DNA of 64,000 bases, taken from contig NZ_MSCT01000020.1 of the NCBI RefSeq assembly GCF_001921865.1, positions 496,001 through 560,000 of the forward strand. Reading direction: 5' to 3'. This document shows positions 16,902 to 24,303 of the stretch, piece by piece. The translations under genes and the position numbers were made by a program. The notes under the pieces are model-generated. The model was not told the DNA's origin and ran no database searches. It saw nothing but the letters and a program-made list of their open reading frames with translations. This DNA comes from Pseudomonas chlororaphis. GTDB lineage: Bacteria > Pseudomonadota > Gammaproteobacteria > Pseudomonadales > Pseudomonadaceae. Positions within the stretch are counted from its first letter, which is position 1. Every line of letters begins with the position of its first letter.

Positions 16902-18020
16902 TTAGACCAGAATCAGGTTGTCACGGTGAACCAACTCAGGCTCAGCCATATACCCCAGCAAGCCGACAATCGCATCAGAAGACTGACCGATGATCTTTTG
17001 CGCCTCCAGGGCACTGTAATTGGCCAGGCCGCGCGCGATTTCGCGCCCGTCCGGCGCCACGCACACCACCATTTCACCCCGACGGAAGCTACCCTGAACC
17101 AGCTTGACCCCCACCGGCAGCAGACTCTTGTTGCCCTGGGACAAGGCCGATACCGCGCCATCGTCCAACACCAGCGTGCCGCGAGTCTGCAGATGCCCAG
17201 CCAGCCACTGCTTGCGCGCCGCAAGCATGCCGCGCTCCGGCGAGAGCAGGGTCCCCAGGCGCTCGCCAGCCTTCAGGCGATCCAGCACCCGCGGCAAACG
17301 CCCACCGACGATAATCGTATGCGCCCCGGAACGCGCAGCCAGACGCGCCGCACGCAGCTTGGTTTGCATGCCCCCACGCCCCAGCGCACCACCGGTTCCG
17401 CCCGCCACCGCATCCAGCGCCGGATCGTCGGCACGCGCCTCGTAAATCAGCTGGGCATCGGGGTTGCTGCGCGGATCGGCGTCGAACATGCCGTCGCGGT
17501 CGGTGAGGATCACCAACAGGTCAGCCTCGACCAGGTTAGCCACCAAAGCGGCCAGGGTGTCGTTGTCGCCGAAGCGGATCTCGTCGGTGACCACGGTGTC
17601 GTTTTCGTTGATGACCGGAATCACCTTGAGCTCGACCAGCGCACGCAAGGTGCTGCGGGCATTCAGGTAACGTTTGCGGTCGGACAAGTCATCATGGGTC
17701 AGCAGAATCTGCGCCGTGTGCAAGCCATGCTCGGCAAAACTCGACTCCCAGGCCTGCACCAGTCCCATCTGGCCAATGGCCGCGGCCGCCTGCAACTCAT
17801 GCATCGCACTCGGTCGTGCGGTCCAGCCCAGGCGACTCATGCCGGCCGCTACCGCACCGGAGGAAACCAATACCAGCTCGACGCCAGCCTCATGCAAGGC
17901 CACCATCTGCTCGACCCAAACGCCCATTGCCGCGCGATCCAGCCCCTTGCCGTCCGCCGTCAGCAGTGCACTACCGATCTTCACGACCCAGCGCTGCGCA
18001 CCTGTCACCTTACTCCGCAT
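16902..18020 (-). CDS. proB: Glutamate 5-kinase
   Basis: A 372-residue enzyme for the first step of proline synthesis (ATP-dependent phosphorylation of glutamate). The amino acid kinase domain shows VVKIGSALLTADG, LVSSGAVAAGMSRLG, PVINENDTVVTDEIRFGDND and GTGGALGRGGMQTKL. A C-terminal PUA domain starts near RGTLVLDDGAVSAL. I use the start at 18020 (MRSKVTGAQRWVVKIGS), the usual Pseudomonas start; a frame extending to 18065 exists. An obg terminator separates it from obg. Confidence 0.95.
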   Translation of the reverse strand: MRSKVTGAQRWVVKIGSALLTADGKGLDRAAMGVWVEQMVALHEAGVELVLVSSGAVAAGMSRLGWTARPSAMHELQAAAAIGQMGLVQAWESSFAEHGLHTAQILLTHDDLSDRKRYLNARSTLRALVELKVIPVINENDTVVTDEIRFGDNDTLAALVANLVEADLLVILTDRDGMFDADPRSNPDAQLIYEARADDPALDAVAGGTGGALGRGGMQTKLRAARLAARSGAHTIIVGGRLPRVLDRLKAGERLGTLLSPERGMLAARKQWLAGHLQTRGTLVLDDGAVSALSQGNKSLLPVGVKLVQGSFRRGEMVVCVAPDGREIARGLANYSALEAQKIIGQSSDAIVGLLGYMAEPELVHRDNLILV

Positions 18021-18125
18021 CTTCTTCAACCTTAGCTTGAGAGCCACGCGACCGAGCGCGCCCATAAGTTATTCGTGGCTACGTTTGTTGATACCAAGCT
18101 TCTCGATACTGCATTTTCCAGATAC

Positions 18126-18155
18126 TAAAACGCCGCTCGGTGAGCGGCGCTTGTA
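18126..18155 (-). terminator. Terminator after obg
   Basis: The perfect palindrome CGCCGCTC-GGT-GAGCGGCG lies at 18131-18149 and is followed on the minus strand by TTTTAGT. It lies 16-45 bp past the obg stop and about 105 bp before proB. Confidence 0.8.
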
Positions 18156-18170
18156 GTTTACTGCAACGAA

Positions 18171-19394
18171 TCAGTCGCGGACGTAAATGATTTCCGGACC
18201 GTCTTCGTCATCCACATCTTCCTCGTCCCAATCATCGTCGCCGATGTCATGCACGCTCTTCACGCCACTGCGACGCAGGGCGCGCTGGTCATCCAGAGCC
18301 TGCAACTGGGCGCGCGCCTCGTCTTCGATCCGCTGATCGAGCTCGGCCAATTCGTCGGCATATACCGGATCGGCCGCCAAGCGATCGGCACGATCTTCCA
18401 GGTAACGCATGATGTCGCGACTCAGGCGCTCAGTGCCGTCTTTGGAAATAGCCGAGATCACGTACACCGGACCGGTCCACTCCAGGCGATCGACGATCTC
18501 CTTGACCCGCTCCTCATGCTCTTCCTCGAGGATCTGGTCGCACTTGTTCAGCACCAGCCAACGGTCGCGCTCGGCCAGCGACGGACTGAACTTGACCAAC
18601 TCGTTGACAATCACTTCCGCAGCATCGGCCGAACTGCTTTCGTCCAGCGGCGCCATGTCCACGAGATGCAGCAGCAGACGGGTACGCGCCAAGTGCTTAA
18701 GGAAACGGATCCCCAGGCCCGCGCCATCGGAGGCGCCTTCGATCAGGCCCGGAATGTCGGCGATCACGAAGCTCTTCCAGCGGTCGACACTGACCACGCC
18801 CAAGTTCGGCACCAGAGTCGTGAACGGGTAGTCGGCGACTTTCGGCTTGGCCGCGGAAACCGAGCGGATAAAGGTGCTCTTGCCAGCATTCGGCAGGCCC
18901 AGCAGACCAACGTCCGCCAGCACTTTCAATTCCAGCTTGAGGTCGCGCTGCTCGCCCGGCTTGCCTGGAGTGGTCTGGCGCGGCGCACGGTTGGTACTGG
19001 ACTTGAAACGGGTGTTACCCAAACCATGCCAGCCGCCCTGCACCACCAGCAAACGCTGACCGGCCTTGGTCAGGTCGCCGATCACTTCCTGGGTACCGGC
19101 ATCGATCACCGTAGTACCGACCGGCACGCGCAGCTCGAGATCCTCGCCCTTCTTGCCAGTGCAATCGGTGCTGCCACCATTGGAACCACGCTCGGCATCG
19201 AAGTGACGGGTGTAGCGGTAGTCCACCAGGGTATTCAGGTTTTCGTCGGCGATCATGTAGATCGAACCGCCGTCACCCCCATCACCACCGTTCGGGCCAC
19301 CGTTTTCGATGAACTTTTCCCGACGGAAACTCATGCAGCCATTGCCGCCATCGCCAGCTTTTACTCGGATCGAAACTTCATCAACGAACTTCAT
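18171..19394 (-). CDS. obg: Obg/CgtA GTPase
   Basis: A 407-residue ribosome-associated GTPase. The glycine-rich Obg fold opens MKFVDEVSIRVKAGDGGNG and SFRREKFIENGGPNGGDGG. The G domain has GLPNAGKST, DIPGLIEGASDGAGLG and LNKCD. The C-terminal tail is strongly acidic (DIGDDDWDEEDVDDEDG). It acts in 50S assembly and stress control. It follows rplU-rpmA in the usual order, but a terminator lies between rpmA and obg. Confidence 0.97.
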   Translation of the reverse strand: MKFVDEVSIRVKAGDGGNGCMSFRREKFIENGGPNGGDGGDGGSIYMIADENLNTLVDYRYTRHFDAERGSNGGSTDCTGKKGEDLELRVPVGTTVIDAGTQEVIGDLTKAGQRLLVVQGGWHGLGNTRFKSSTNRAPRQTTPGKPGEQRDLKLELKVLADVGLLGLPNAGKSTFIRSVSAAKPKVADYPFTTLVPNLGVVSVDRWKSFVIADIPGLIEGASDGAGLGIRFLKHLARTRLLLHLVDMAPLDESSSADAAEVIVNELVKFSPSLAERDRWLVLNKCDQILEEEHEERVKEIVDRLEWTGPVYVISAISKDGTERLSRDIMRYLEDRADRLAADPVYADELAELDQRIEDEARAQLQALDDQRALRRSGVKSVHDIGDDDWDEEDVDDEDGPEIIYVRD

Positions 19395-19544
19395 AACAAA
19401 ACGCCTCTCGCCGCACGGACGAGCTGAAAAACACTAAGACATAAGACTCTTGCAAAAATGAGCGCAGCGACCCCGATCAACGGCCGTAACATCCAGCGCT
19501 GGCAGCCCATACAAACAGTTTTGCAAGAGACTCACCCCACAAAC

Positions 19545-19575
19545 GAAAAAGCCCCGTCGCAAGACAGGGCTTTTC
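19545..19575 (-). terminator. Terminator between rpmA and obg
   Basis: On the minus strand GCCCTGTC, loop, GACGGGGC is followed by TTTTTCG, ending the rplU-rpmA message. The opposite arm carries AAAA, so it may be bidirectional. It suggests obg also has its own promoter or depends on read-through. Confidence 0.8.
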
Positions 19576-19589
19576 CAGCGATCGCGCAA

Positions 19590-19847
19590 TTAAGCCGCGA
19601 TGACGCTCACGTAACGACGACCGAAGGCGCCTTTTACTTCAAACTTGATCACGCCTTCGATTTTCGCGAAGAGGGTGTGATCCTTACCCATGCCAACGCC
19701 GTAGCCAGCGTGGAATTGGGTGCCGCGCTGACGCACGATGATGTTGCCGGCCTTGATGACCTGGCCGCCATACATCTTCACGCCAAGGCGTTTGGCTTCT
19801 GAGTCGCGACCGTTACGGGTACTACCACCAGCTTTTTTGTGTGCCAT
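19590..19847 (-). CDS. rpmA: 50S ribosomal protein L27
   Basis: An 85-residue basic protein starting MAHKKAGGSTRNGRDSEAKR, the conserved L27 N-terminus that reaches the peptidyl-transferase centre. GVKMYGGQVIKAGNIIVRQR and FHAGYGVGMGKDHTLFA follow. It is full length, 35 bp after rplU, with which it forms an operon. Confidence 0.98.
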   Translation of the reverse strand: MAHKKAGGSTRNGRDSEAKRLGVKMYGGQVIKAGNIIVRQRGTQFHAGYGVGMGKDHTLFAKIEGVIKFEVKGAFGRRYVSVIAA

Positions 19848-19882
19848 GAGTTCAATTCTCCTAGTGAGGAATTAGGCTGAAA

Positions 19883-20194
19883 TTAAGCCTGAATACCGGT
19901 GATTTTGATCTCGGTGAACCACTGGCGGTGGCCCATACGCTTCATGTGGTGCTTACGGCGACGGAACTTGATGATGCGGACTTTATCGTGACGACCTTGG
20001 GAGATCACTTCAGCCTTGACGGTTGCGCCAGCAACAACAGGTGCGCCGATGTTCACGTCGTCGCCATTGGCAACCAACAGAACGCGGTCAAAAGTCACGG
20101 ATTCGCCAGTAGCGATTTCCAGTTTTTCGATCTTCAGGTATTCACCTTCAGCGACCTTGTATTGCTTACCGCCGGTAACGATTACTGCGTACAT
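19883..20194 (-). CDS. rplU: 50S ribosomal protein L21
   Basis: A 103-residue protein: MYAVIVTGGKQYKVAEGEYL, then DRVLLVANGDDVNIGAPVV and KVRIIKFRRRKHHMKRMGHR with the basic rRNA-binding loop. The start at 20194 is the family start; a 58-codon upstream extension lies in the leader. It is transcribed from a strong promoter about 134 bp upstream, and the leader is long enough for ribosomal-protein control. Confidence 0.98.
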   Translation of the reverse strand: MYAVIVTGGKQYKVAEGEYLKIEKLEIATGESVTFDRVLLVANGDDVNIGAPVVAGATVKAEVISQGRHDKVRIIKFRRRKHHMKRMGHRQWFTEIKITGIQA

Positions 20195-20327
20195 GGTATT
20201 TCTCCGATAATCCTGCTCACCCAGCTCTTTATAAGAAGAGGTATTGGCTGGCATGGCTGCATGGGGCTGGAACGGCCCAAGTGCAATTGCGTAAGGCAGG
20301 TGCTGCCCAGGAAGTTCAGGGTGCGCG

Positions 20328-20356
20328 ATTGTACGCAAGCTGCTTTGGCGATGCAA
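20328..20356 (-). promoter_or_regulatory. Sigma-70 promoter for rplU-rpmA
   Basis: Read on the minus strand, TTGCAT, 17 bases, TACAAT. Both boxes are near consensus and the spacing is ideal. It overlaps the region of the divergent ispB promoter, so the two genes share a 240-bp control region. Confidence 0.75.
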
Positions 20357-20374
20357 GTGGCCGTCCATCGCGCC

Positions 20375-20403
20375 TTGACAGCCCCGGACGTGGGTCCTAG
20401 CAT
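20375..20403 (+). promoter_or_regulatory. Sigma-70 promoter for ispB
   Basis: TTGACA at 20375-20380, 17 bases, then TAGCAT at 20398-20403, 32 bases before the ispB ATG. It is back to back with the rplU promoter. Confidence 0.65.
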
Positions 20404-20435
20404 GCCGCGCAACCCTTCTGGAGCACCTGTCGCTG

Positions 20436-21404
20436 ATGCAACCCCAAGCTTTCTACCACGCGGTGGCGGACGATTTTAGCGCCGTCGACGGCATCATCAA
20501 GAAGCAGCTGACTTCCCGAGTGCCGCTGGTATCGAAAATCGGCGACTACATTACCTCGGCCGGGGGTAAACGCCTGCGTCCTTTATTGGTGCTGCTGTGT
20601 GGCAAGGCCCTGGGACGCGAAGGCGACGACCTGCGACTGCTGGCCGCCACCATCGAGTTCCTGCACACCGCGACCCTGCTGCATGACGACGTGGTCGACA
20701 TGTCCGGCATGCGCCGTGGCCGCTCGACCGCCAACGCCATGTGGGGCAACGCCCCAAGCGTGCTGGTCGGCGATTTCCTGTACTCGCGGTCCTTCGAGAT
20801 GATGGTCGAACTGGGCTCGATGCCCGTGATGAAGATCCTGTCGCAAGCCACCCGCATCATCGCCGAAGGCGAAGTGCTGCAACTGTCGAAAGTCCGCGAT
20901 GCCAGCACCACCGAGGAAACCTACATGGAGGTCATCCGCGGCAAGACCGCGATGCTCTTCGAGGCCTCGACCCACAGCGCCGCCGCCCTGGCCGACGCCA
21001 CCGAGGAGCAGAGCGAAGCCCTGCGCACCTTCGGCGATCATTTGGGCGTGGCCTTCCAGCTGGTGGACGACCTGCTGGACTACCGCGGCGATGCAGAGAC
21101 CCTGGGCAAGAACGTCGGCGACGACCTGGCCGAAGGCAAGCCGACCCTGCCGCTGATCTACACCATGCGCGAAGGCACGCCGGAACAGGCGGCGCTGGTC
21201 CGCCAGGCGATCCAGAAAGGCGGGATCGAAGACCTCGAGAGCATCCGTGCAGCTGTGGAGGCCTCAGGCTCCCTGGACTACACAGCGCAACTGGCCCGCG
21301 ACTATGCCGCTCGCGCCATTGCCTGCCTGGAAGCCCTGCCGCCGAGCGAGTACCGCGACGCGCTGGTTGAATTGAGCGAATTCGCGGTAGCCCGCACGCA
21401 CTAA
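20436..21404 (+). CDS. ispB: Polyprenyl (octaprenyl/nonaprenyl) diphosphate synthase
   Basis: A 322-residue all-trans prenyl transferase. The two Asp-rich motifs are DDVVD (residues 84-88, in LLHDDVVDMSGMRRG) and DDLLD (211-215), with the substrate segment GGKRLRPLL near the N-terminus. It makes the side chain of ubiquinone from IPP supplied by the IspH pathway. In Pseudomonas the chain is usually nine isoprene units (family knowledge). It is divergent from rplU-rpmA, a very conserved arrangement. Confidence 0.95.
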   Translation: MQPQAFYHAVADDFSAVDGIIKKQLTSRVPLVSKIGDYITSAGGKRLRPLLVLLCGKALGREGDDLRLLAATIEFLHTATLLHDDVVDMSGMRRGRSTANAMWGNAPSVLVGDFLYSRSFEMMVELGSMPVMKILSQATRIIAEGEVLQLSKVRDASTTEETYMEVIRGKTAMLFEASTHSAAALADATEEQSEALRTFGDHLGVAFQLVDDLLDYRGDAETLGKNVGDDLAEGKPTLPLIYTMREGTPEQAALVRQAIQKGGIEDLESIRAAVEASGSLDYTAQLARDYAARAIACLEALPPSEYRDALVELSEFAVARTH

Positions 21405-21414
21405 GAAAACTCCA

Positions 21415-21464
21415 ATCGCGAACAAGTTCGCTCCTACCACTCTGTAGGAGCAAGCTTGTTCGCG
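21415..21464. repeat. REPIN, diverged
   Basis: Inverted REP pair ATCGCGAACAAGTTCGCTCC and GTAGGAGCAAGCTTGTTCGC directly after ispB. The G to A changes in both arms (GAACAAG, CAAGCTTGTT) keep the pairing, which indicates compensatory or copied variation. Confidence 0.85.
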
Positions 21465-21505
21465 CTGCTTTCCGCCTGATGCCCCCTCCCCCTCGCAAAA
21501 CCTTA

Positions 21506-21511
21506 TATAAT
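21506..21511 (+). promoter_or_regulatory. Candidate -10 box of yjdM
   Basis: A perfect TATAAT, 38 bases ahead of the GTG start, inside an AT-rich patch. No convincing -35 hexamer is visible at the usual distance, where the sequence is C-rich. Confidence 0.5.
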
Positions 21512-21548
21512 GTGCGCTTTTTAGCCTTCCTGAAATCAAGGAGCCTTA

Positions 21549-21890
21549 GTGAGCACGCTGCCACCCTGCCCGAAATGCAATTCCGAATACACCTATGAAG
21601 ACGGCGTCCAGCTGATCTGCCCGGAATGCGCCCACGAATGGTCCGCCAACGCTGAAGCCGAGGCCGCGTCCGACGAAACCGTGAAAAAGGACTCGGTCGG
21701 CAATGTCCTGCAAGACGGCGACACCATCACCGTGATCAAGGACCTCAAGGTCAAGGGCACCTCGCTGGTGGTCAAAGTCGGTACCAAGGTCAAGAACATC
21801 CGCCTTTGTGACGGCGACCACGACATCGACTGCAAGATCGACGGTATCGGCCCGATGAAACTCAAGTCCGAGTTCGTTCGCAAAGTCTGA
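21549..21890 (+). CDS. yjdM: YjdM/PhnA family zinc-ribbon protein
   Basis: A 113-residue cytoplasmic protein. The N-terminal zinc ribbon has CPKCNSEYTYEDG and CPECAHEW. The C-terminal PhnA domain has DSVGNVLQDGDTITVIKDLK and VKVGTKVKNIRL. The old name PhnA does not imply phosphonate use; no other phosphonate gene is nearby, and the function is unknown. It starts at GTG behind AAGGAG. A -10 box is seen upstream, so it is likely transcribed alone. Confidence 0.88.
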   Translation: MSTLPPCPKCNSEYTYEDGVQLICPECAHEWSANAEAEAASDETVKKDSVGNVLQDGDTITVIKDLKVKGTSLVVKVGTKVKNIRLCDGDHDIDCKIDGIGPMKLKSEFVRKV

Positions 21891-22054
21891 TATTCCGGCT
21901 CTCACCCCGTGCCCGGCACGGGGTGAAACCCTCCCCGCACCCGCCCCGACTCCCCGCCTGTCTCGCCCCATATCAAAAGGCCAGCCCTTTTGACCCATAA
22001 CAATTTCCACACAGAAAAAAGCAGAAACTGCCAATAGGTACTTGCTATTCATTG

Positions 22055-22073
22055 AATAAGAATTATTCTCATT
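22055..22073. promoter_or_regulatory. Fur box upstream of the 90-residue gene
   Basis: AATAAGAATTATTCTCATT matches 16 of 19 positions of the inverted-repeat Fur consensus AATGATAATTATTATCATT. It lies 25 bases before the ATG at 22098, in an AT-rich region, so Fur binding should block this promoter when iron is plentiful. Confidence 0.75.
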
Positions 22074-22097
22074 GAACCCATCAAGGAGATGAGACTC

Positions 22098-22370
22098 ATG
22101 ACTTATTTGATCGACGCATGGCTGGACCGCCCACACCCTTACCTGAGAATCCTGCATCGGGAAACCGGGGAAGTCTGCGCGGTATTGGAAGAAGAAGCCT
22201 TGAGCGAGTTACAGGATCAGGGCGACCTGGACCTCAACGGCTTGAGCTCCAGCGAACCGGTAGTACTCAAGGAGTTGGTCCGCAACCTGTTCCTGTTCTG
22301 CTATGCACGGGCCTTGCGCCCTGCCGGAGCAACCGAGAGCCATAACCTGGGTGCAAGAATCCGGTTATGA
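22098..22370 (+). CDS. Small iron-regulated protein of unknown function (PA4570-like)
   Basis: A 90-residue cytoplasmic protein with no signal or membrane segment: MTYLIDAWLDRPHPYLRILH, then an acidic middle (LEEEALSELQDQGDLDLNG) and a basic C-terminus. It contains a single cysteine pair (GEVCAV and LFCYARA) without a metal-binding pattern. The start at 22098 is preferred because AAGGAG lies 9 bases upstream; the earlier in-frame ATG at 22089 overlaps that ribosome site. The Fur box predicts expression under iron starvation. In P. aeruginosa the gene after ispB (PA4570) is also reported as iron-regulated. I do not recognise a domain. Confidence 0.75.
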   Translation: MTYLIDAWLDRPHPYLRILHRETGEVCAVLEEEALSELQDQGDLDLNGLSSSEPVVLKELVRNLFLFCYARALRPAGATESHNLGARIRL

Positions 22371-22387
22371 ATACACCTGAAAAGCCC

Positions 22388-22453
22388 GCAGGAACGGGCT
22401 TGTCCGCGAAACACCGCCAAGTCGGCAGCCATCGCGAGCAAGCCCGCTCCTGC
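22388..22453. repeat. REPIN, diverged variant
   Basis: Arms GCAGGAACGGGCTTGTCCGC and TCGCGAGCAAGCCCGCTCCT, separated by about 20 bp, fill the gap between two convergent genes. The left arm is further from the family core than other copies. The inner palindrome CCCGCAGGAACGGG could also serve as a weak terminator. Confidence 0.75.
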
Positions 22454-22467
22454 ACACGCTCTAGCGC

Positions 22468-23085
22468 TTACAGAACGTCGAGCAGCTCGACGTCGAACAC
22501 CAGAACGCTGTGCGGCGGGATGCTGCCCACGCCTTGCGCGCCATAAGCCAGTTCGCTCGGCACGTACAGACGCCATTTGCTGCCGGCATTCATCAGTTGC
22601 AGCGCCTCGGTCCACCCAGCGATCACGCCGCCGACCGGGAATTCCGCAGGCTGGCCACGCTCATAGGAGCTGTCGAACACAGTGCCGTCGATCAGGGTAC
22701 CGTGGTAGTGAGTACGCACGCTGTCTTCACGGGATGGCTTGGCACCTTCGCCCTGGGTCAGCACTTCGAACTGCAAGCCGGACGCCAGAGTGGTGATGCC
22801 TTCACGCTTGGCGTTTTCAGCCAGGAATGCCAAGCCCGCGCCAGCAGCGGCTTCAGCCTTGGCGGCCGCTTCGGCCTGCATGATCTCGCGGATCACCTTG
22901 AAGCTGGCGGACATTTCTTCCTGACCTACACGGCTAGGCTTGCCGGCGAATGCGTCGGTCAGGCCGGCCAGGATGGCGTCCAGGCTCACGCCTGGTGGCG
23001 GGTTGTCACGCAGCTGGTCGCCCAGCTGACGGCCGATACCGTAGCTGACGCGGGTTTCGTCGGTGGACAGATTTACTTCGGACAT
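22468..23085 (-). CDS. fklB: FklB-type FKBP peptidyl-prolyl isomerase
   Basis: A 205-residue protein with an N-terminal dimerisation domain (SYGIGRQLGDQLRDNP, then an alanine-rich helix) and a C-terminal FKBP domain from about residue 100: VRTHYHGTLIDGTVFDSSYE, VGGVIAGWTEALQLM, PSELAYGAQGVGSIPPHSVL and VFDVELLDVL. It catalyses proline isomerisation. No signal peptide is visible from the chosen start at 23085, so it is probably cytoplasmic. A 65-codon upstream extension is rejected. Confidence 0.92.
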   Translation of the reverse strand: MSEVNLSTDETRVSYGIGRQLGDQLRDNPPPGVSLDAILAGLTDAFAGKPSRVGQEEMSASFKVIREIMQAEAAAKAEAAAGAGLAFLAENAKREGITTLASGLQFEVLTQGEGAKPSREDSVRTHYHGTLIDGTVFDSSYERGQPAEFPVGGVIAGWTEALQLMNAGSKWRLYVPSELAYGAQGVGSIPPHSVLVFDVELLDVL

Positions 23086-23213
23086 GACACTGCTCCGCTG
23101 TGCGGACGGCTCGCAGGCCCGCCGTGCGAACACAACGCAGCCCGGAACGCCCGGAACCAAAAGGGCGAGCAGACTAGCACAGATGCCGCGGCGATGATGA
23201 ACGCGCGTCCCGC

Positions 23214-23519
23214 CTACCAGGCCGAACGCACGGCAAGAGGCAGACGCAAGCTGTCCTCGGCGTTGGCCGCAAGGCCACACATCTCGTCATGCACCGAGGT
23301 ATGGATCAGGTTGAAAGGCAGCTTGGGAAAGGCATGCAGCACCTCCCGGGCATGCTCCACCGAGCGCAGGGGCAACATCTGGCCCTGGGCATCGCTCAAC
23401 GGGTAGGCCGCCCCATGCATCCGCGCCTCGAGCAGGTAGATACCACCCTCAAGGGAGATCAGGTTCAGTTCGTCGATCTTTCCAGCGATAGCGTAAGCAT
23501 TCATCTCATACAGGTTCAT
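23214..23519 (-). CDS. Conserved hypothetical protein (DUF6482-like)
   Basis: A 101-residue protein starting MNLYEMNAYAIAGKIDELNL, with EGGIYLLEARMHGAAYPL and LRSVEHAREVLHAFPKLPF. It has no signal or membrane segment. It resembles small Pseudomonas proteins grouped as DUF6482 (from memory). The ribosome site GAGGTG supports the start. It lies between yqhA and fklB, as its apparent counterpart does in P. aeruginosa. Function unknown. Confidence 0.7.
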   Translation of the reverse strand: MNLYEMNAYAIAGKIDELNLISLEGGIYLLEARMHGAAYPLSDAQGQMLPLRSVEHAREVLHAFPKLPFNLIHTSVHDEMCGLAANAEDSLRLPLAVRSAW

Positions 23520-23653
23520 GAACGCACCTCGCGCACTACAGGCCCGTGACCCTTACAGGGATATGCCCGGGCAGGTAAAAGCACAAGTCACAAACGACAC
23601 CGCCCGTCCGTTTCACAACGGCCGGGCGGCGTGGCGACAGCGGTATCAGGGGA

Positions 23654-24142
23654 TCAGTGCTTGGTCAGCTTGTCCAGATAGCCCATGGCGAATGCCGAGA
23701 TCACGAAGGTCATGTGGATGATCACGTACCACATCAGGTACTGCGGCTCGATGTTCTTCGCGTCCATGAACACCCGCAGCAGATGAATCGAGGAAATCGC
23801 CACGATGGACGCGGCCACCTTCATTTTCAGCGATGAGGAATCCATCTTGCCCAGCCAGCTGAGCTTTTCCTTGTTCTCGTCGATATCCAGCTGGGAGACG
23901 AAATTCTCGTAGCCGGAAATCATCACCATCACCAGCAGACCGCCCACCAGCGCCATGTCGATCAGCGACAGCAGCACCAGGATCAGGTCGGACTCGGCCA
24001 TGCTGAACACGTTGGGAATGACGTGGAAGACTTCCTGGAAAAACTTCAGCGCCAGGGCCAGCAGGCCCAGGGACAGGCCGAAGTAAATCGGCGCCAGCAG
24101 CCAGCGCGAGGCGTACATTGCATTCTCGATTAAACGTTCCAT
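23654..24142 (-). CDS. yqhA: UPF0114 (YqhA) inner-membrane protein
   Basis: A 162-residue membrane protein with three or four hydrophobic segments: WLLAPIYFGLSLGLLALALK, LILVLLSLIDMALVGGLLVM and WYVIIHMTFVISAFAMGYL. The UPF0114 signature ISGYENFVSQLDIDENKEKL is present. Function not established. A longer competing frame across this interval reads as a shadow. It is transcribed alone on the minus strand. Confidence 0.88.
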   Translation of the reverse strand: MERLIENAMYASRWLLAPIYFGLSLGLLALALKFFQEVFHVIPNVFSMAESDLILVLLSLIDMALVGGLLVMVMISGYENFVSQLDIDENKEKLSWLGKMDSSSLKMKVAASIVAISSIHLLRVFMDAKNIEPQYLMWYVIIHMTFVISAFAMGYLDKLTKH

Positions 24143-24303
24143 TGACTCTCACACAGATCTAAAAATGGCGGCGAGTATATCAGCCGGCCAAAAGCCCATA
24201 AACCGCAACGAAATCCATTACCTGCGCGTTTGTCGGAGCGTTTTTTCTGCTAGTGTCGGAATCACTTGAAGCGCTCAATGAGATCAGACAGGAAGCCTGG
24301 AGA

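Noticed and set aside
22381..22410. Hairpin after the 90-residue gene as a strong terminator
   Set aside because: The stem is good but no T-run follows, and the sequence is better explained as the left arm of a diverged REPIN.
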